From: Azolla caroliniana | Taxonomy: Eukaryota; Polypodiophyta | Length of the DNA: 64,000 bases | Direction of reading: 5' to 3' | NCBI GenBank assembly: GCA_043228905.1 | Contig: JBHGNT010000002.1 | Location: 12,586,001-12,650,000, forward strand | In this document: positions 1 to 9,925 of the stretch, in pieces | How positions within the stretch are numbered: position 1 is the first letter of the stretch | How the letters are laid out: each line of letters opens with the position of its first letter | The notes under the pieces: model-generated | Told to the model about the DNA's origin: nothing | The model's database searches: none | Seen by the model: the letters and a program-made list of their open reading frames with translations, nothing else | Program-made: the position numbers and the translations under genes

Positions 1-300
1 AATTATTCAACACAAATACGTTTCTGTCTCTATGGTGAGACAAAAGAGGAAGGAATAGGTTTTAAAGAAATAACTCTTTGCATGATGCCTAGGGGATAGA
101 GACAGTTACTATTAATGTAAGTAATAATGTATATTTAGCAATAATGGCTCCACCACTCATTATTAAGAGTGCATGCAATACCTTTACTATATTTATAGTC
201 TGACTCAGACTTCCCCAAGATTCCACTTTAGATAGTTAGTTGCTTTTGCCAAGATAATCTATAGTCAGTTTTTTTTTTTTTTTTCAGCTGTGTGCCGTAT
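1..300. other. No gene recognised
   Basis: AT-rich sequence without an open frame of useful length or a recognisable repeat. It lies beyond the pol end of the minus-strand relic G0 and ends in a run of about 19 T at 270-288. That run sits where relatives G1 and G2 have an A-tract after the pol stop, so at least 270-300 probably belongs to G0. Confidence 0.5.
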
Positions 301-1484
301 AGCTTGTCATTTTGCGACGAAATCCACTATGAATGGGTTTTCCGGCATTGGCCCGTGATAAGGTTTGAATCGAAAACCATTTACCCATTTCGGTAAAATT
401 TCGTTGTGAACGATCCAGACTGATCCTGTCCATCGAAACCAAAGCTTTCCAGGCATAGATCCCATTTTTGTTTGGAATACTAATATTGGTTTTCCGATTA
501 TGAATTGCCTTTCTGTTTGTCGTCGGTGCCGCTCCACAAATGCTTTCGTTTGTCGCTGCTTCCGCTCCAAATCCTTCATGGCTTGTATCTGGCTTTCTTC
601 TAACATCAACAAACCTTCTTTCCGAATTTGTTCCAACTGTAGCTCATCTAACCTTCCTGTTGCTTGAATTCAGAGTGTCGGAACTTGGAATTCTATTGGC
701 ATTACGGCTTCCAGGTTGAAAGCCATGCGAAAAGGACTGCACTTGATAGATGTTTTATATGAAGTCCTATATGCCCATAAGCCACTATTGAGTTTTTGAT
801 CCCAATTTTTACGATTTTCTTTAACTATCTTCTTAAGTATCGTCTGCAGTGCTTTATTTGTCGATTCCGCTAATCCATTTCCTTGCGGATAGTACGGAGT
901 GCTTTTCTTATGCACCACTACATAATATGTAGATAACTCATGTACAATTTTATTAATGAAATGTGTACCTTGATCAGTTACCAATTCTATTGGACATCCA
1001 AACTAGCACCATATATTTTCGTATAAGAATTTGGCTGTTGAGGTTGTCGTATTGTCTTTTAGGGTTTAGCCTCTACCCATTTCGTACAGTAATCTGTGCC
1101 GACTATGATGTACCGATTGTTTGTAAGTAGTGCGGTTAGTTTAAATGGGCTGACAAAATCCAATCCCCATTTTTGGAATGGCTCCAAAGGTAAGACAAGT
1201 TGCAAAGGCATTCTGTTTTTTTCGGTAGGTTGCCCCATTCGCTGACATAAATCACATTTTTGATAGTAGTCGATTGCATCCTTCATTACTATAGGCCACC
1301 ATAAAGCACTATTCCATATTTTCCGTGCTGTAGTTTAACCTGCATAGTGTCCTCTTGCAATGCCACAATGAGTTTCTCAGAGAATTACCGATTTCTCAAA
1401 TTGTCGTACTGCCCTTCTCCAAATGTCGTCCGCTCCTTTATGATACAGAGTGTCATTTAACAGAAAAAAATTCCAACTATGAAC
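301..1484 (-). pseudogene. Ty3/gypsy integrase relic (G0, first part)
   Basis: Remnant of a Tat-like gypsy integrase, read from high to low coordinates. The HHCC zinc finger lies around 1250-1400 (CDLCQR at about 1240), the first core Asp is in GLDFVSPF, the second in VTDQGTHF and the Glu in NGLAESTNK. The C-terminal chromatin-facing part, with PGKLWFRWTG and a GPMPENPF end, closes near 310. Frames change and stops occur near 985-1059 and 640-670, so it is not coding. It is clearly homologous to the integrases of G1 (4979-6191) and G2 (36920-38250). The relic is cut exactly at 1484 by the insertion of G1 and resumes at 15587. Confidence 0.88.
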
Positions 1485-1874
1485 TGTTGGCCGGTCAGAA
1501 GAGCAAGGACAAGTGGGAAGGCGGAGTCGGATCGGATAATAGGAAATAAATAATAGTAGAATTATTATTCGGAGGGACGGATCTGGTACAGTTGTACCGA
1601 TCCGGATCCAGACCGATTCGGATGTCGGTTGCCTAAGCGCACCGATTGTAACCTTGCCGGATGCCTATAAAAGGATTCGATGATTTGTAAAGGGTGGGAT
1701 GGAAGTAATACAATAGTAATTATTGCGTGTTTATCTGTATCTTCGTATTGTTTACCGTCTGTGCTTAATTGTAATCATCTTACGCGTGTAACCTAGCATC
1801 CAATCCTTACCACCCCTTTGGAGAAGTGTCGGATAGACACCTGTGTTGAGGCTAGTCCGGCCAGGCAGACAACA
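1485..1874 (+). repeat. G1 5' LTR
   Basis: 390 bp, starts TGTTGGCC and ends CAGACAACA, matching the 3' LTR over its full length. A TATAAAAG box lies at 1666-1673. The substitutions against the 3' LTR that I can see lie near 1576, 1611 and 1700. Confidence 0.95.
1666..1673 (+). promoter_or_regulatory. TATA box of the G1 LTR
   Basis: TATAAAAG, 181 bp into the LTR, repeated at 15378-15385 in the 3' LTR and at 43903-43910 in the related G3 LTR. It is the expected start signal for the genomic transcript. Confidence 0.7.
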
Positions 1875-1880
1875 CTATTT

Positions 1881-1896
1881 TGGCGACCACGATTCC
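1881..1896 (+). other. G1 primer-binding site
   Basis: TGGCGACCACGATTCC begins 7 nt after the LTR. The same sequence follows the 5' LTR of G2 (complement at 40911-40926). The complementary tRNA 3' end, GTGGTCG plus CCA, fits tRNA-Arg, the primer reported for Ogre/Tat elements. The tRNA identity is from memory and needs a match to real tRNA genes. Confidence 0.65.
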
Positions 1897-1926
1897 TACA
1901 AAGTGCATAGGACAACCGGGGGATGG

Positions 1927-3756
1927 ATGTCTAGATCAAACGACGACCACATCACCGAACGAGGGAGATGATACACCGAACGCGAGCAACGACAGGAAGC
2001 CCTGCAGCAAGCCGTCGACGAGATCCGGCGGGATCGGTCATTCTCCAAAACTCTTCGGAGAGTCGCAGAAGAAGCACTGCAGTTCCGGGTTCTGCAAATC
2101 CCCGACGAAGGCAGTAGCATAACAAGCCTGCAAGAAGCGGAAACGATACTGCAGACGCGCACCGGGGGCGACGGGGACTCGGAAGCATTCGCAACACTTG
2201 AGGCGGAGTCGGAAAGCGACGGAAGCGTTGCGTCCCGGTATAAAAGCAACCACGACACACCAAACGACCGGGAGGACGAGGGATCAGAAGACTCAGTAAC
2301 ACCGGCGCCAGAGGAAGAAATAACCCTGGAATTCGGTGACCGGCAATCGCCGAGGGAGGCCGACCGGATACCGACAACAACCGCGAAGGAACCGAAGGAG
2401 CGGATACCGACAACACCCGCGGAGGAACCAAAGGACCGGACACCGGCAACACCCGCAGAGGAACCAAAGGTTCTCACACCAACGCCAACAGCGGACAGAG
2501 AGCGGAGGAAGCAGGAGAGTCAGTTGGACGACACGATGCCGTACCCATACCCAAAGTATCGGGATGAGGCCGACGCGGAGGCACACGTGTACGCATTCCT
2601 CCAAACATGGGAAGCCAACCATGTCTCCCAAAGACTGACGGAGCCCGAAGCCGAACGATCCAAAGTCGCCGAAATCGGCATAACCTTAAAAGGACCGGCG
2701 GCCCGATGGCACACAAAACACTTACCGGGCAGCTTTGCCACATTCGATGCCTTGAAGGCCAAATTCCTCAGGCTTTTTCACAGACAATTTGAGCAAAGGG
2801 AATTGGTCGGGCAATTCTACACCACCCGGCAGGAAGAGAACGAGACTGTGCCACAATTCATCATTCGGTTTCAGACCCTGCATAGCCAACTGACAAGAGC
2901 ACCACCCGAAGACGAAGCCAAAGCAGTCTTTTTGGCTGCACTGAAAGAGCCACTTCGAACAATGTGCGGAGTCCTTGATTTCCAAACCAGCACAATGGAC
3001 CAAGTTATTGATCGGGTTTTAGAAATGGACAAGACTAGCCCCTTCTTGTCGATGGGGATGTTACACCGGGCACTCCCAAAGGAGGAAGACCTGAGGTTCC
3101 GACAGGCCTTACAATGTACAACATGCCTAAATTCGGGGCACTCAACAGTAGACTGCACCACCCTGCGGACACAATGTACGATCTGCAACTCTCGAGCCCA
3201 TACAACGGACCGATGCGAATATAACCTGTTAAATCGGCAGGCAGCACCGGTTCGACACATAGAACCGCGCAATCAGAACCCGGACGAGGATCGATTCCGG
3301 AGAGACGACCGCTACCAACGCGAACGCGGTAACAGATACGCTGATAGAAGACGCGATAACTATGACCGAGAGGAGAGACGCAGAGATAGCTACCCCCGGG
3401 ACCGGTACGACCGAGACGAATCCCCGGAATACGAACGACGCAGAGAAGAGAGGCGACAAGGGAACCGAAATTTCCGACGGAATCAGAAGCGTGGATTTTT
3501 CCGAAGAGAGGAACGTCGGGAGGCAGCGAGGAATGATAACCCGGTATCGGTACCGGATAACCGAAAAACCGAAGACGACCGCCGGAGCATACCCACCCTC
3601 CAAACCGGGGACAAAGAAGAAACGAGCAACAGTCGCAAGGTGTACTGTTATTACTGCCATAAGGAAGGCCACTATAGTAACCAATGCCCAAGCAAAACCA
3701 ATGACAAGCAGCCGGAAGTCAACATGGTTACAACCGAAATAACAGAAGTACAGTAG
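1927..3756 (+). pseudogene. G1 gag polyprotein
   Basis: Capsid/nucleocapsid precursor of about 609 codons. I chose the ATG at 1927 because it opens the frame that runs into the large ORF and because G2 has an equivalent ATG at 40881 after the same leader. One TGA at 1969-1971 (an Arg position in G2) breaks the frame; a GTG/TTG-initiated open part begins at 2524. Residues 146-181 are three 12-residue repeats. The conserved capsid-like region begins near residue 200. Two adjacent CCHC knuckles lie near residues 397-410 and 417-430, then an Arg/Asp-rich linker, then a third knuckle near 574-587 (CYYCHKEGHYSNQC). The frame closes with TAG at 3754-3756, with protease following in the same frame. 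Confidence 0.88.
2362..2469 (+). repeat. Three 36 bp tandem repeats in gag
   Basis: Units at 2362-2397, 2398-2433 and 2434-2469, each coding 12 residues of the type [DE]RxPTTPAEEPK. The G2 gag has a comparable Pro/Glu repeat region (40300-40450, units of about 30 bp), so a repetitive acidic linker ahead of the capsid region is a family trait. Confidence 0.9.
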
Positions 3757-4966
3757 GTCACAACCCGGTCAAAGGGAAAGACCGCCGAGTGGGAAGCCCA
3801 GGAGACAATCAGAAAACAAGCAACACAATGGATCAAGGAGGCCAATGAACAGAATGCGGCAGAAGTAAGAGACCAAAATATGCCAAAAGACAAAGAAATC
3901 ATACAGCCAGGAGAAAACCCGACGTGGCAAGCGCTACAGGACTGTCAAATCGTGCTACCGTTAGCATGACTACTACAGTTAGTGCCGCGGTTTACGGCAG
4001 ACCTACAGGCATCCGTCAGCAAACCGAAGCTGACGCCAGCACCGACATTCTTCTCCAACCCGGAGGAAGGACCAGCGGTGGTCGATACAAGGAGCCCGGC
4101 GATCACGGCAATCGTGAAAGGAAAGGAAATTGCTGGAACGATTATTGACGGAGGCTCCGGGGTAAATGTCATCAGCCAACAGACATGCAACGACCTGGGC
4201 ATCCGGGAATGGGAACCATGCCCCTTCTGGTTACGCATGGCGGATACCAGCTCAGTCCGACCGACCGGGCTTATCCGGGATTTGGAAGTAACGATCGGAG
4301 GCCACGTATTCCGGATATCGGCCGTGGTGCTGCAGCTGAATGTACAAGGCGTGTACCCCCTACTGCTAGGACGACCATGGCTGCGAACGGCGCATATCAA
4401 GCAGAGCTGGCAAAAGAACATGATCACATTCCGGCGAGGGAAAACAAAGGTACGAGTAACGACGCAACCACGGGTGATCACCAGTAAGGAAGCAACTCCA
4501 TTGTATGCGAAAAGCATTAACATGTTGGAGGGATTACCGGACGAGGAAGTCGAGCGGTACCTCGAGGAACACCCACGAATCGTCCCACTATTTGAGGTGG
4601 ATATCACGGCGGCAGTAGAACCGTACATTACGACGCCGGATGAACCGGACCAAGCGGCGATCCGGGAACTGCGACAAGCGCAGGAATCCCTAGAGAGGGA
4701 AATGACGATATCCCAGAGGGTAAAAGCATCCCAACTTGAGGAGGTGGACCTCGGCACAGCAGACAAGCCCCGACCGGTAAATGTTGCAAAGGAATTGCTG
4801 AAGGAAGAAAAGAAGGCAATGGTAGCATTATTAACAGACTTCAAGGATGTGTTCGCGTGGTCGTACGAAGACATGCGAGGGCTGGACCCCCCAGCTCTAT
4901 CAGCACCAAATTCACCTAAGTACGGACGCAAAACCGATCGCTCAACGAAGGTACCGGATGAATCCG
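3757..4966 (+). pseudogene. G1 protease and N-terminal scrap of reverse transcriptase
   Basis: Continues the gag frame after the TAG at 3754-3756. A second stop, TGA at 3967-3969, precedes the conserved LVPRFTAD stretch. The retropepsin active site is DGGSGVNVI with its Asp codon at 4147; LLGRPWL follows near 4366. From about 4830 the start of RT is visible (DVFAWSYEDMRGLDP), after which a frameshift near 4890 moves the reading into +1 (HQIHLSTDAKPIAQRRYRMNP). The sequence breaks off at about 4966, before any catalytic RT motif. Protease itself looks intact. Confidence 0.85.
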
Positions 4967-4978
4967 ATTCTCGGCATC

Positions 4979-6191
4979 CGCTCGGAAAATATGGCAGAGC
5001 GGACTGTGGTGGCCGACCACCCTAAAAGATGCCATGAAGTATAACAGAGAATGTGATTTGTGTCAACGACTAGGCCAACCCACAGAGCAGGCCCGGATGC
5101 CACACCACCCGGTCTTGCCCTTGGAACCGTTTCAAAAGTGGGGGTTGGACTTTGTCGGTCCCTTCAAACCACCGGCAATGCGAACCGGAAATCGGTATGG
5201 CATAGTGGCGACCGACTATTGCACCAAATGGGTAGAAGCAAAGGCCTTACGGGACAACACGGCCGCGTCCACGGCAAAGTTTCTGTACGAGTGCATATGG
5301 TGCCGGTATGGATGCCCGATCGAGCTTATAAGTGACCAAGGAGGACATTTTCTCGGGCAGGTAGTAGAAAGCCTGACGTCATTTTATGCGGTGGTACATA
5401 AAAAGAGTACTCCCTACTACCCTCAAGCCAATGGACTAGCGGAATCAACGAACAAAACTCTGCAGAACATCCTATGAAAAATCGTCAACGAGAACCGGAC
5501 CGACTAGGATACGAAATTGCAAAGCGCGCTATGGGCGTACCGAACAACCTACAAAACCAGCATCCGGACAACCCCGTTTCGGCTAGCATTTGGTTTAGAA
5601 GCGGTCATGCCGGTAGAGTTCCGGATCCCCAGCTTACGGATTCAAGTGAAGGAACAGTTAAGTGAGAATGAGTCCGAACGAATCCGGTTGGCGACGTTGT
5701 TAGAATTAGAAGAAAACCGAATAGCCAGCTTACTACAACTCGAACTGGAGCAAAGGAGGAGAAAAGCTTTCGTGGACCGACACCGGCGTGGCAACGAAAA
5801 GGAGTTCAAAGTCGGGAAACCGGTGCTACTATTCCAGACACGAATGGGGAACATGCCGGGAAAGTTGCGGTTTCGGTGGACCGGACCGTTCTGGATCACC
5901 AAGGAGTACAATGGGTCGTATCAGCTCGGCACGTTGTCTGGAGATGTCATCGGCAAGTGGGCAAATGGGTTTCGGCTAAAGCCGTATAAGGGAAATATGC
6001 CAGCAAACCCGTTCAAGCAAAACCCGGAAATTCGGCAAGATGAGGAACCGACATCGACAGACGCTATTGAGGATATTCGGACCGAGGAAGAACCGACACC
6101 GATACTGACAAAGAATATCCCGGAAAACCGACAGAAGGATCCGGTATCCACACGAACCGACCCGAACAAATCGGGGGGGACCAGCAAATGA
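4979..6191 (+). pseudogene. G1 integrase (Tat-like), with two nonsense codons
   Basis: Starts at the deletion junction with the ARKIWQSGLWWP stretch, so the HH half of the zinc finger is lost while the CC half (CDLCQR, 5052-5066) remains. Core acidic residues are all present: Asp 5148 (GLDFVGPF), Asp 5334 (SDQGGHF) and Glu 5442 (GLAEST). Two stops interrupt the frame, TGA 5475-5477 (Arg in G2) and TAG 5505-5507 (Trp in G2). The C-terminal region continues through GNMPGKLRFRWTGPFW to an acidic tail ending at 6189-6191. Excellent homology to G0 and G2. Confidence 0.9.
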
Positions 6192-6198
6192 CGTGGTC

Positions 6199-6253
6199 CA
6201 AAAAAAAAAAAGAAAAAAAAGAAAAAAAACCAAAGAAAAAGAAAAAGAAGACA
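6199..6253 (+). other. A-rich purine tract directly after pol
   Basis: About 55 nt of A with scattered G, starting 8 nt after the pol stop. G2 has the matching tract (minus strand, 36878-36895) just after its pol stop, and G0 has one at 270-288. It separates pol from the extra ORF. A role as an internal polypurine primer or in transcript processing is possible but unproven. Confidence 0.6.
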
Positions 6254-6346
6254 CGAATCATAGTAATGATGGGGAGATCACAAGAGGTGGGAGCGCCACC
6301 ATGCAACGAAGAGGCGCCATGCATTAAAGAAGGACGTGCGCGTACT

Positions 6347-6609
6347 TGCTATTTAAAGCATGGAACGTGGACACTCACACGCGGCAAACAAGAAAGGACA
6401 TACTAATTATGGCGGGAGAGGAACATGTGCGGGAAACGAAAAAGGGCGGCTCGAGGCAAAAGCCACTATATAAGACATAGGCCTGCGAAGGGCTCACTTT
6501 TTACGAATTTTCCTACATACAGGCGCAGAAGCACAGAAGAGCGATCCGACGCACAGAGCACACACAGCGCGATCCCGAACAACAGGCAGCAGAAGAAGAA
6601 TTCGAAACA
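6347..6609 (+). promoter_or_regulatory. Candidate internal promoter and leader of the extra ORF
   Basis: Contains TATATAAG at 6467-6474 and a weaker TATTTAAA at 6347-6354, followed by an AT-poor leader to the ATG at 6610 (context AAACAATGG). The distance from the A-tract to the ATG is about 357 nt here and about 340-355 nt in G2, so the spacer length is conserved while its sequence is not. Promoter activity is an inference. Confidence 0.4.
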
Positions 6610-9134
6610 ATGGTACTGTCGGAAGAGGCACGCCAATGGATGAGGGAGAACGGGTTAAAAGGATTGTTGCGGATCGCCGACGCTCCACCACACGCAGAAC
6701 CAGAGCAGGCGGCAGCATCAATCGATTTGTCAGAAGTCACGAAAGGAGCGGTGCAGGCGCTCACGGGGATAAAAGCAGGAGGACTTCAAACAATCGAAAA
6801 CCCTTCAAGTGAGATCCTGTTCGAATATTTCGTTGAGTACTCTAACAGCAACAAGGCGTACCGAACGCAGGGCGGAGAGAACCTGCTGTTCGGAGAAGTG
6901 GCCCGCGCCATGATGGAATACGGATTTGTGAATCCCCGTCCCCCGACCATAGCCAAGTACCGGGCAGCGTTCTTAATAGCAGCGTACGAAGGCTTACAAA
7001 TAGACTGGCTCCATTTCATAACCGAAGGATTGAAGGAGGCCATCAAAAATTTTGTGGAAGGAAAAAAGCCATGGGCCGAGATAGCACAATGGCTAATGGT
7101 GTTAGTCCCATCGGTGCTCCCGATCACACAAAAGAAAAGAGGTCGGCAGGAGACGATGCCGAAAAAAGTCACAAAGCGCCGACAGATCTTGAAGAAACAC
7201 ACCCCCGGATGGACCCAGCAAGAAGCAGAACAGCAGGGGGAAGGACCATCCCGACAGCAACAGGAACCGGCAACAAAGGCAAAACCGGCAGGTAAAGGCA
7301 AAGGGAAATCGGCCGAGGAGGAACCGGTAGCGCACAAACCAATCCATATAACGCTGCGATGGCCGGAACCGGAACCAGAGGACTTTATACAAAAGGTCCA
7401 TCTGGTAACCGCACTAGAGGAGGAAGCTGAAACAGAAGACTCATCCGAACCACTGGTAAGACTCCCAGCAAGACAAGGTCGGGAGAAACGGGCGAAAGGA
7501 CCGGCTCCACCAGTGAACAGAACTCAGCAGAGGGCGCAAGGACCACCTCCAGTAGCCGAGGCGGAAACAACACCGGAACCCGTACCGAGGGAAGCAGCAC
7601 CGACACCGGTTGTGCCGGACTTCAGAGAACCGGTCATCCCAGAGAAGAAGAATGAACAAGCGCCGGAGCCAGAGAAAAGGCCGGAAAAACAGCCTGAGTT
7701 AAGTGAGCAAGGCCACCCCGACACAGGAAGAACAAAGCCACAATGGCTGAGATGGCTTTCGGAGCAGTTATCGGGAGTAGCGGACCAGTTAGAAAAAGAA
7801 GAAACGTGTAGGCAACAGCTGACGCATACAAGAACTCAGGAGTTGGTCGCGCTCCGAACACAGATCGAGGAAATGCAAGGGGAGCTATTGCAGGCAAGGG
7901 AAGGAATTCAACAAGCACAAGTTGTCACCGAGCCGGTCGGGACAACAAGGAAGCAACCAGAACCGGAACCGGAACCGGTAGCCTTGCAAACCGGCCCTGA
8001 GACCGAAAAAATAATAGAAACCTTGCGAGAGGAGTTAAAAGCTCAGGAGGCATTAAGGGAAAGAGAAAGGGAGCAACGGAAAGCGGTGGAGGACGACAGA
8101 CGAAAAATGGAAGAAGGCCTCCGAAAAGGTCGAGCCGCTAATGACCGACTGCAAGAAGAAAAAGAGAAGCTGCAAAAGGAGAAGGACCGACTGCGTCGCC
8201 ATGCCGAGCAGGAGATAGAACGACTGCAGGAAGAACTCCGACAACAGAAGGACCGGGACGATCAGTTAAGAGCTCAGCCAAACCGACGCCTGAAGCAGAA
8301 GACAGAGGACTTCGACCGTCTCTACCGAGATCACAAGCAGGCCGAGTCGGACAACAAGAAACGGGCAGCAGACTACGACCGGCAAATAGAAAAGCTGAAA
8401 GAACAACTCAAAGAGACCCGATTAGACCTGGCTAAGGCAATAGATGAGGTCAGTGCCAACAAGGAAGCATTGTCGGCGGAAATAGCCCAAGCGACGGAGA
8501 GAAGGAAGGAATTAGAGGCACTAAGGCGGGAAAAGCTGGATCTGACCAAGATCAGGAATGAAGAAAAGGAAAAATCGACCTTCACGATCAGCAAACTGCA
8601 AAGTACCTATGAAAAGCAGAAAGCGGATTACGAGGCCCAGGCTCAGATAATGGCCGACATTATAAAACGGGCAAGGAAGGAAAAGCAAGAAGCTTATGCG
8701 CATGCTAAGGCGGGGGTTGACCGGATCAAGCTCATCATGTCAGGATGGAGTACCCGAGCTCAGGCAAACATCAATGAAAGTACGGAAAAGTTATGGAAGG
8801 AGTGGTCACAACAGGCAGCCAAGCTGCAGACACTCCGAGCGGATGCCGAGAATCGGAGGAAGACCGGTGACAAGTTCTACAAGATGGATGAGGAAAGTAT
8901 CGTCGCCATTCGGGAAGAATTGTCGGAAGATTTCTACACTTTAGCGGAAGAACATCTCAAAGAAATCTGAGGGTTGGTAGAGAGGTTGGATGATGGGCAG
9001 CTCGCAATTCAGTTGGAGTTGGAGAGATATGAGCAGGACCGGTTACGACAGGAAGCTAAGGGAAGAACGACGCCAATCACTATTGGTGAGGGAACGCGAC
9101 CGGCTGAAGTTGAACCAACTGACACCGAACAATC
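6610..9134 (+). CDS. G1 extra ORF, 5' part: long coiled-coil protein of unknown function
   Basis: Open for 786 codons from ATG 6610 to a TGA at 8968-8970, then open in the same frame to 9134, where C1 interrupts. The TGA stands where G2 has Arg. Residues about 1-190 form a conserved globular domain (AYRTQGG, YGFVNPRP, AAYEG, QWLMVLVPS, KKRGR) shared with G2. About 190-375 is a Pro/Glu/Lys-rich linker. About 375-700 is an E/K/Q/R-rich coiled coil. About 700-800 is a conserved block with KLWKEWSQQAAKLQTLRADA. No signal peptide or membrane segment is seen, so it is not an envelope. Tat elements are known to carry extra ORFs; I do not recognise this protein. With the 3' part (14774-15146) it totals 965 codons. 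Confidence 0.85.
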
Positions 9135-9242
9135 TGTTGGGATTTTCGGTCCCTCCGGATGGGATGTCCGGAGATGAATGACGGCAAGCCCGGTTACGGT
9201 TACGGAACCGGATGAAGATACAGGTCCGGTGAGCGCACTCTC

Positions 9243-9431
9243 CGGATGATGAAGAATACCCGGTATGAAGCCGGATGAAGAGTACCCGGATACGGATCCG
9301 GATGATGAAGTACCCGGATACGGATCCGGATGATGAAGACCCCGGCTACGGAGCCGGATGACGAAGACCCGGCTACGGAGCCGGATGACGAAGACCCGGC
9401 TGCGGAGCCGGATGATGAATGTACCCGGAGA
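9243..9431 (+). repeat. CCGGATGA minisatellite in the C1 LTR
   Basis: About seven degenerate units of roughly 27 bp, of the form GATGAyGAAGACCCGGCTACGGAGCCG, repeated at 14118-14306 in the 3' LTR. Related CCGG-rich repeats occur in the LTR scrap at 41367-41455 and in the F2 LTR (63331-63540). Confidence 0.85.
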
Positions 9432-9518
9432 GAGATCCGGATGCGGGGACATATTTATAAATATGTTTGCCAAGAGCCCTTGAGGCTATATGTGTAAATA
9501 GTCCGAAAGTCATATGTG

Positions 9519-9526
9519 TATAAATA
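9519..9526 (+). promoter_or_regulatory. TATA box of the C1 LTR
   Basis: TATAAATA upstream of the GA-rich leader, duplicated in the 3' LTR. The matching ATATGACTTAGGGC context is also found in the C7 LTR copies (60780 and 62065), which supports a functional site. Confidence 0.55.
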
Positions 9527-9601
9527 TGACTTAGGGCAAACAATTTTTGTTGTTGCTCATATTTTTTTTCTGTTTTCACTTAGAGAGAGTGAAGAGAGCA
9601 G

Positions 9602-9632
<31 letters not shown>

Positions 9633-9897
9633 GAGGAGGTCGTTGCCTCTGTGTATTACCGCCGCTTGTGGCGAAGATAGTGAGCTCAAGGTTGTTGCCT
9701 TGAAGCTTCACCATTGTACATCTCTGTTCATAGTGATAGTTGGAGTTTGAGGACTCCCGTGGTTTTTCCCATTTAGGGTTTTCCACGTAAAATATCCTGT
9801 GTACTCTCCTCTCTATTGTCTTCGGGTACTTTGTATTTCCTATTTTCTGGGAGTTAATCCTATTGATCGGTTGTGGCCGAGCACCGATTGCAACAAG

Positions 9898-9913
9898 TGG
9901 TATTAGAGCACGG
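9898..9913 (+). other. C1 primer-binding site (tRNA-iMet)
   Basis: TGGTATTAGAGCACGG starts 2 nt after the LTR and matches the usual copia site TGGTATCAGAGC with one mismatch. The primer would be initiator tRNA-Met. Confidence 0.85.
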
Positions 9914-9925
9914 TTAACACAGAAA

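Larger units (their letters stand above)
9135..9895 (+). repeat. C1 5' LTR
   Basis: 761 bp, TGTTGGGA to GCAACA. U3 carries a CCGGATGA-type minisatellite with a period near 27 bp (9243-9431). TATA-like boxes lie at 9452-9463 and 9519-9526 (TATAAATA). A GA run at 9604-9631 (28 nt) lies in the transcribed leader. Confidence 0.95.

Noticed and set aside
1896-2638. Several overlapping minus-strand frames over gag
   Set aside because: They mirror the Pro/Glu-coding repeats of the true plus-strand gag and have Ser/Leu/Val-rich shadow composition.
3945-4931. 328-codon minus-strand frame
   Set aside because: Antisense to protease, whose active site and LLGRPWL are clear on the plus strand.
7385-7918. 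Open minus-strand frames over the extra ORF
   Set aside because: Antisense of the Pro/Glu-rich linker and coiled coil; GC-skewed codons keep them open.
9250-9440. Regular repeats considered as a CRISPR array
   Set aside because: No unique spacers; units are contiguous degenerate minisatellite copies within a plant LTR.
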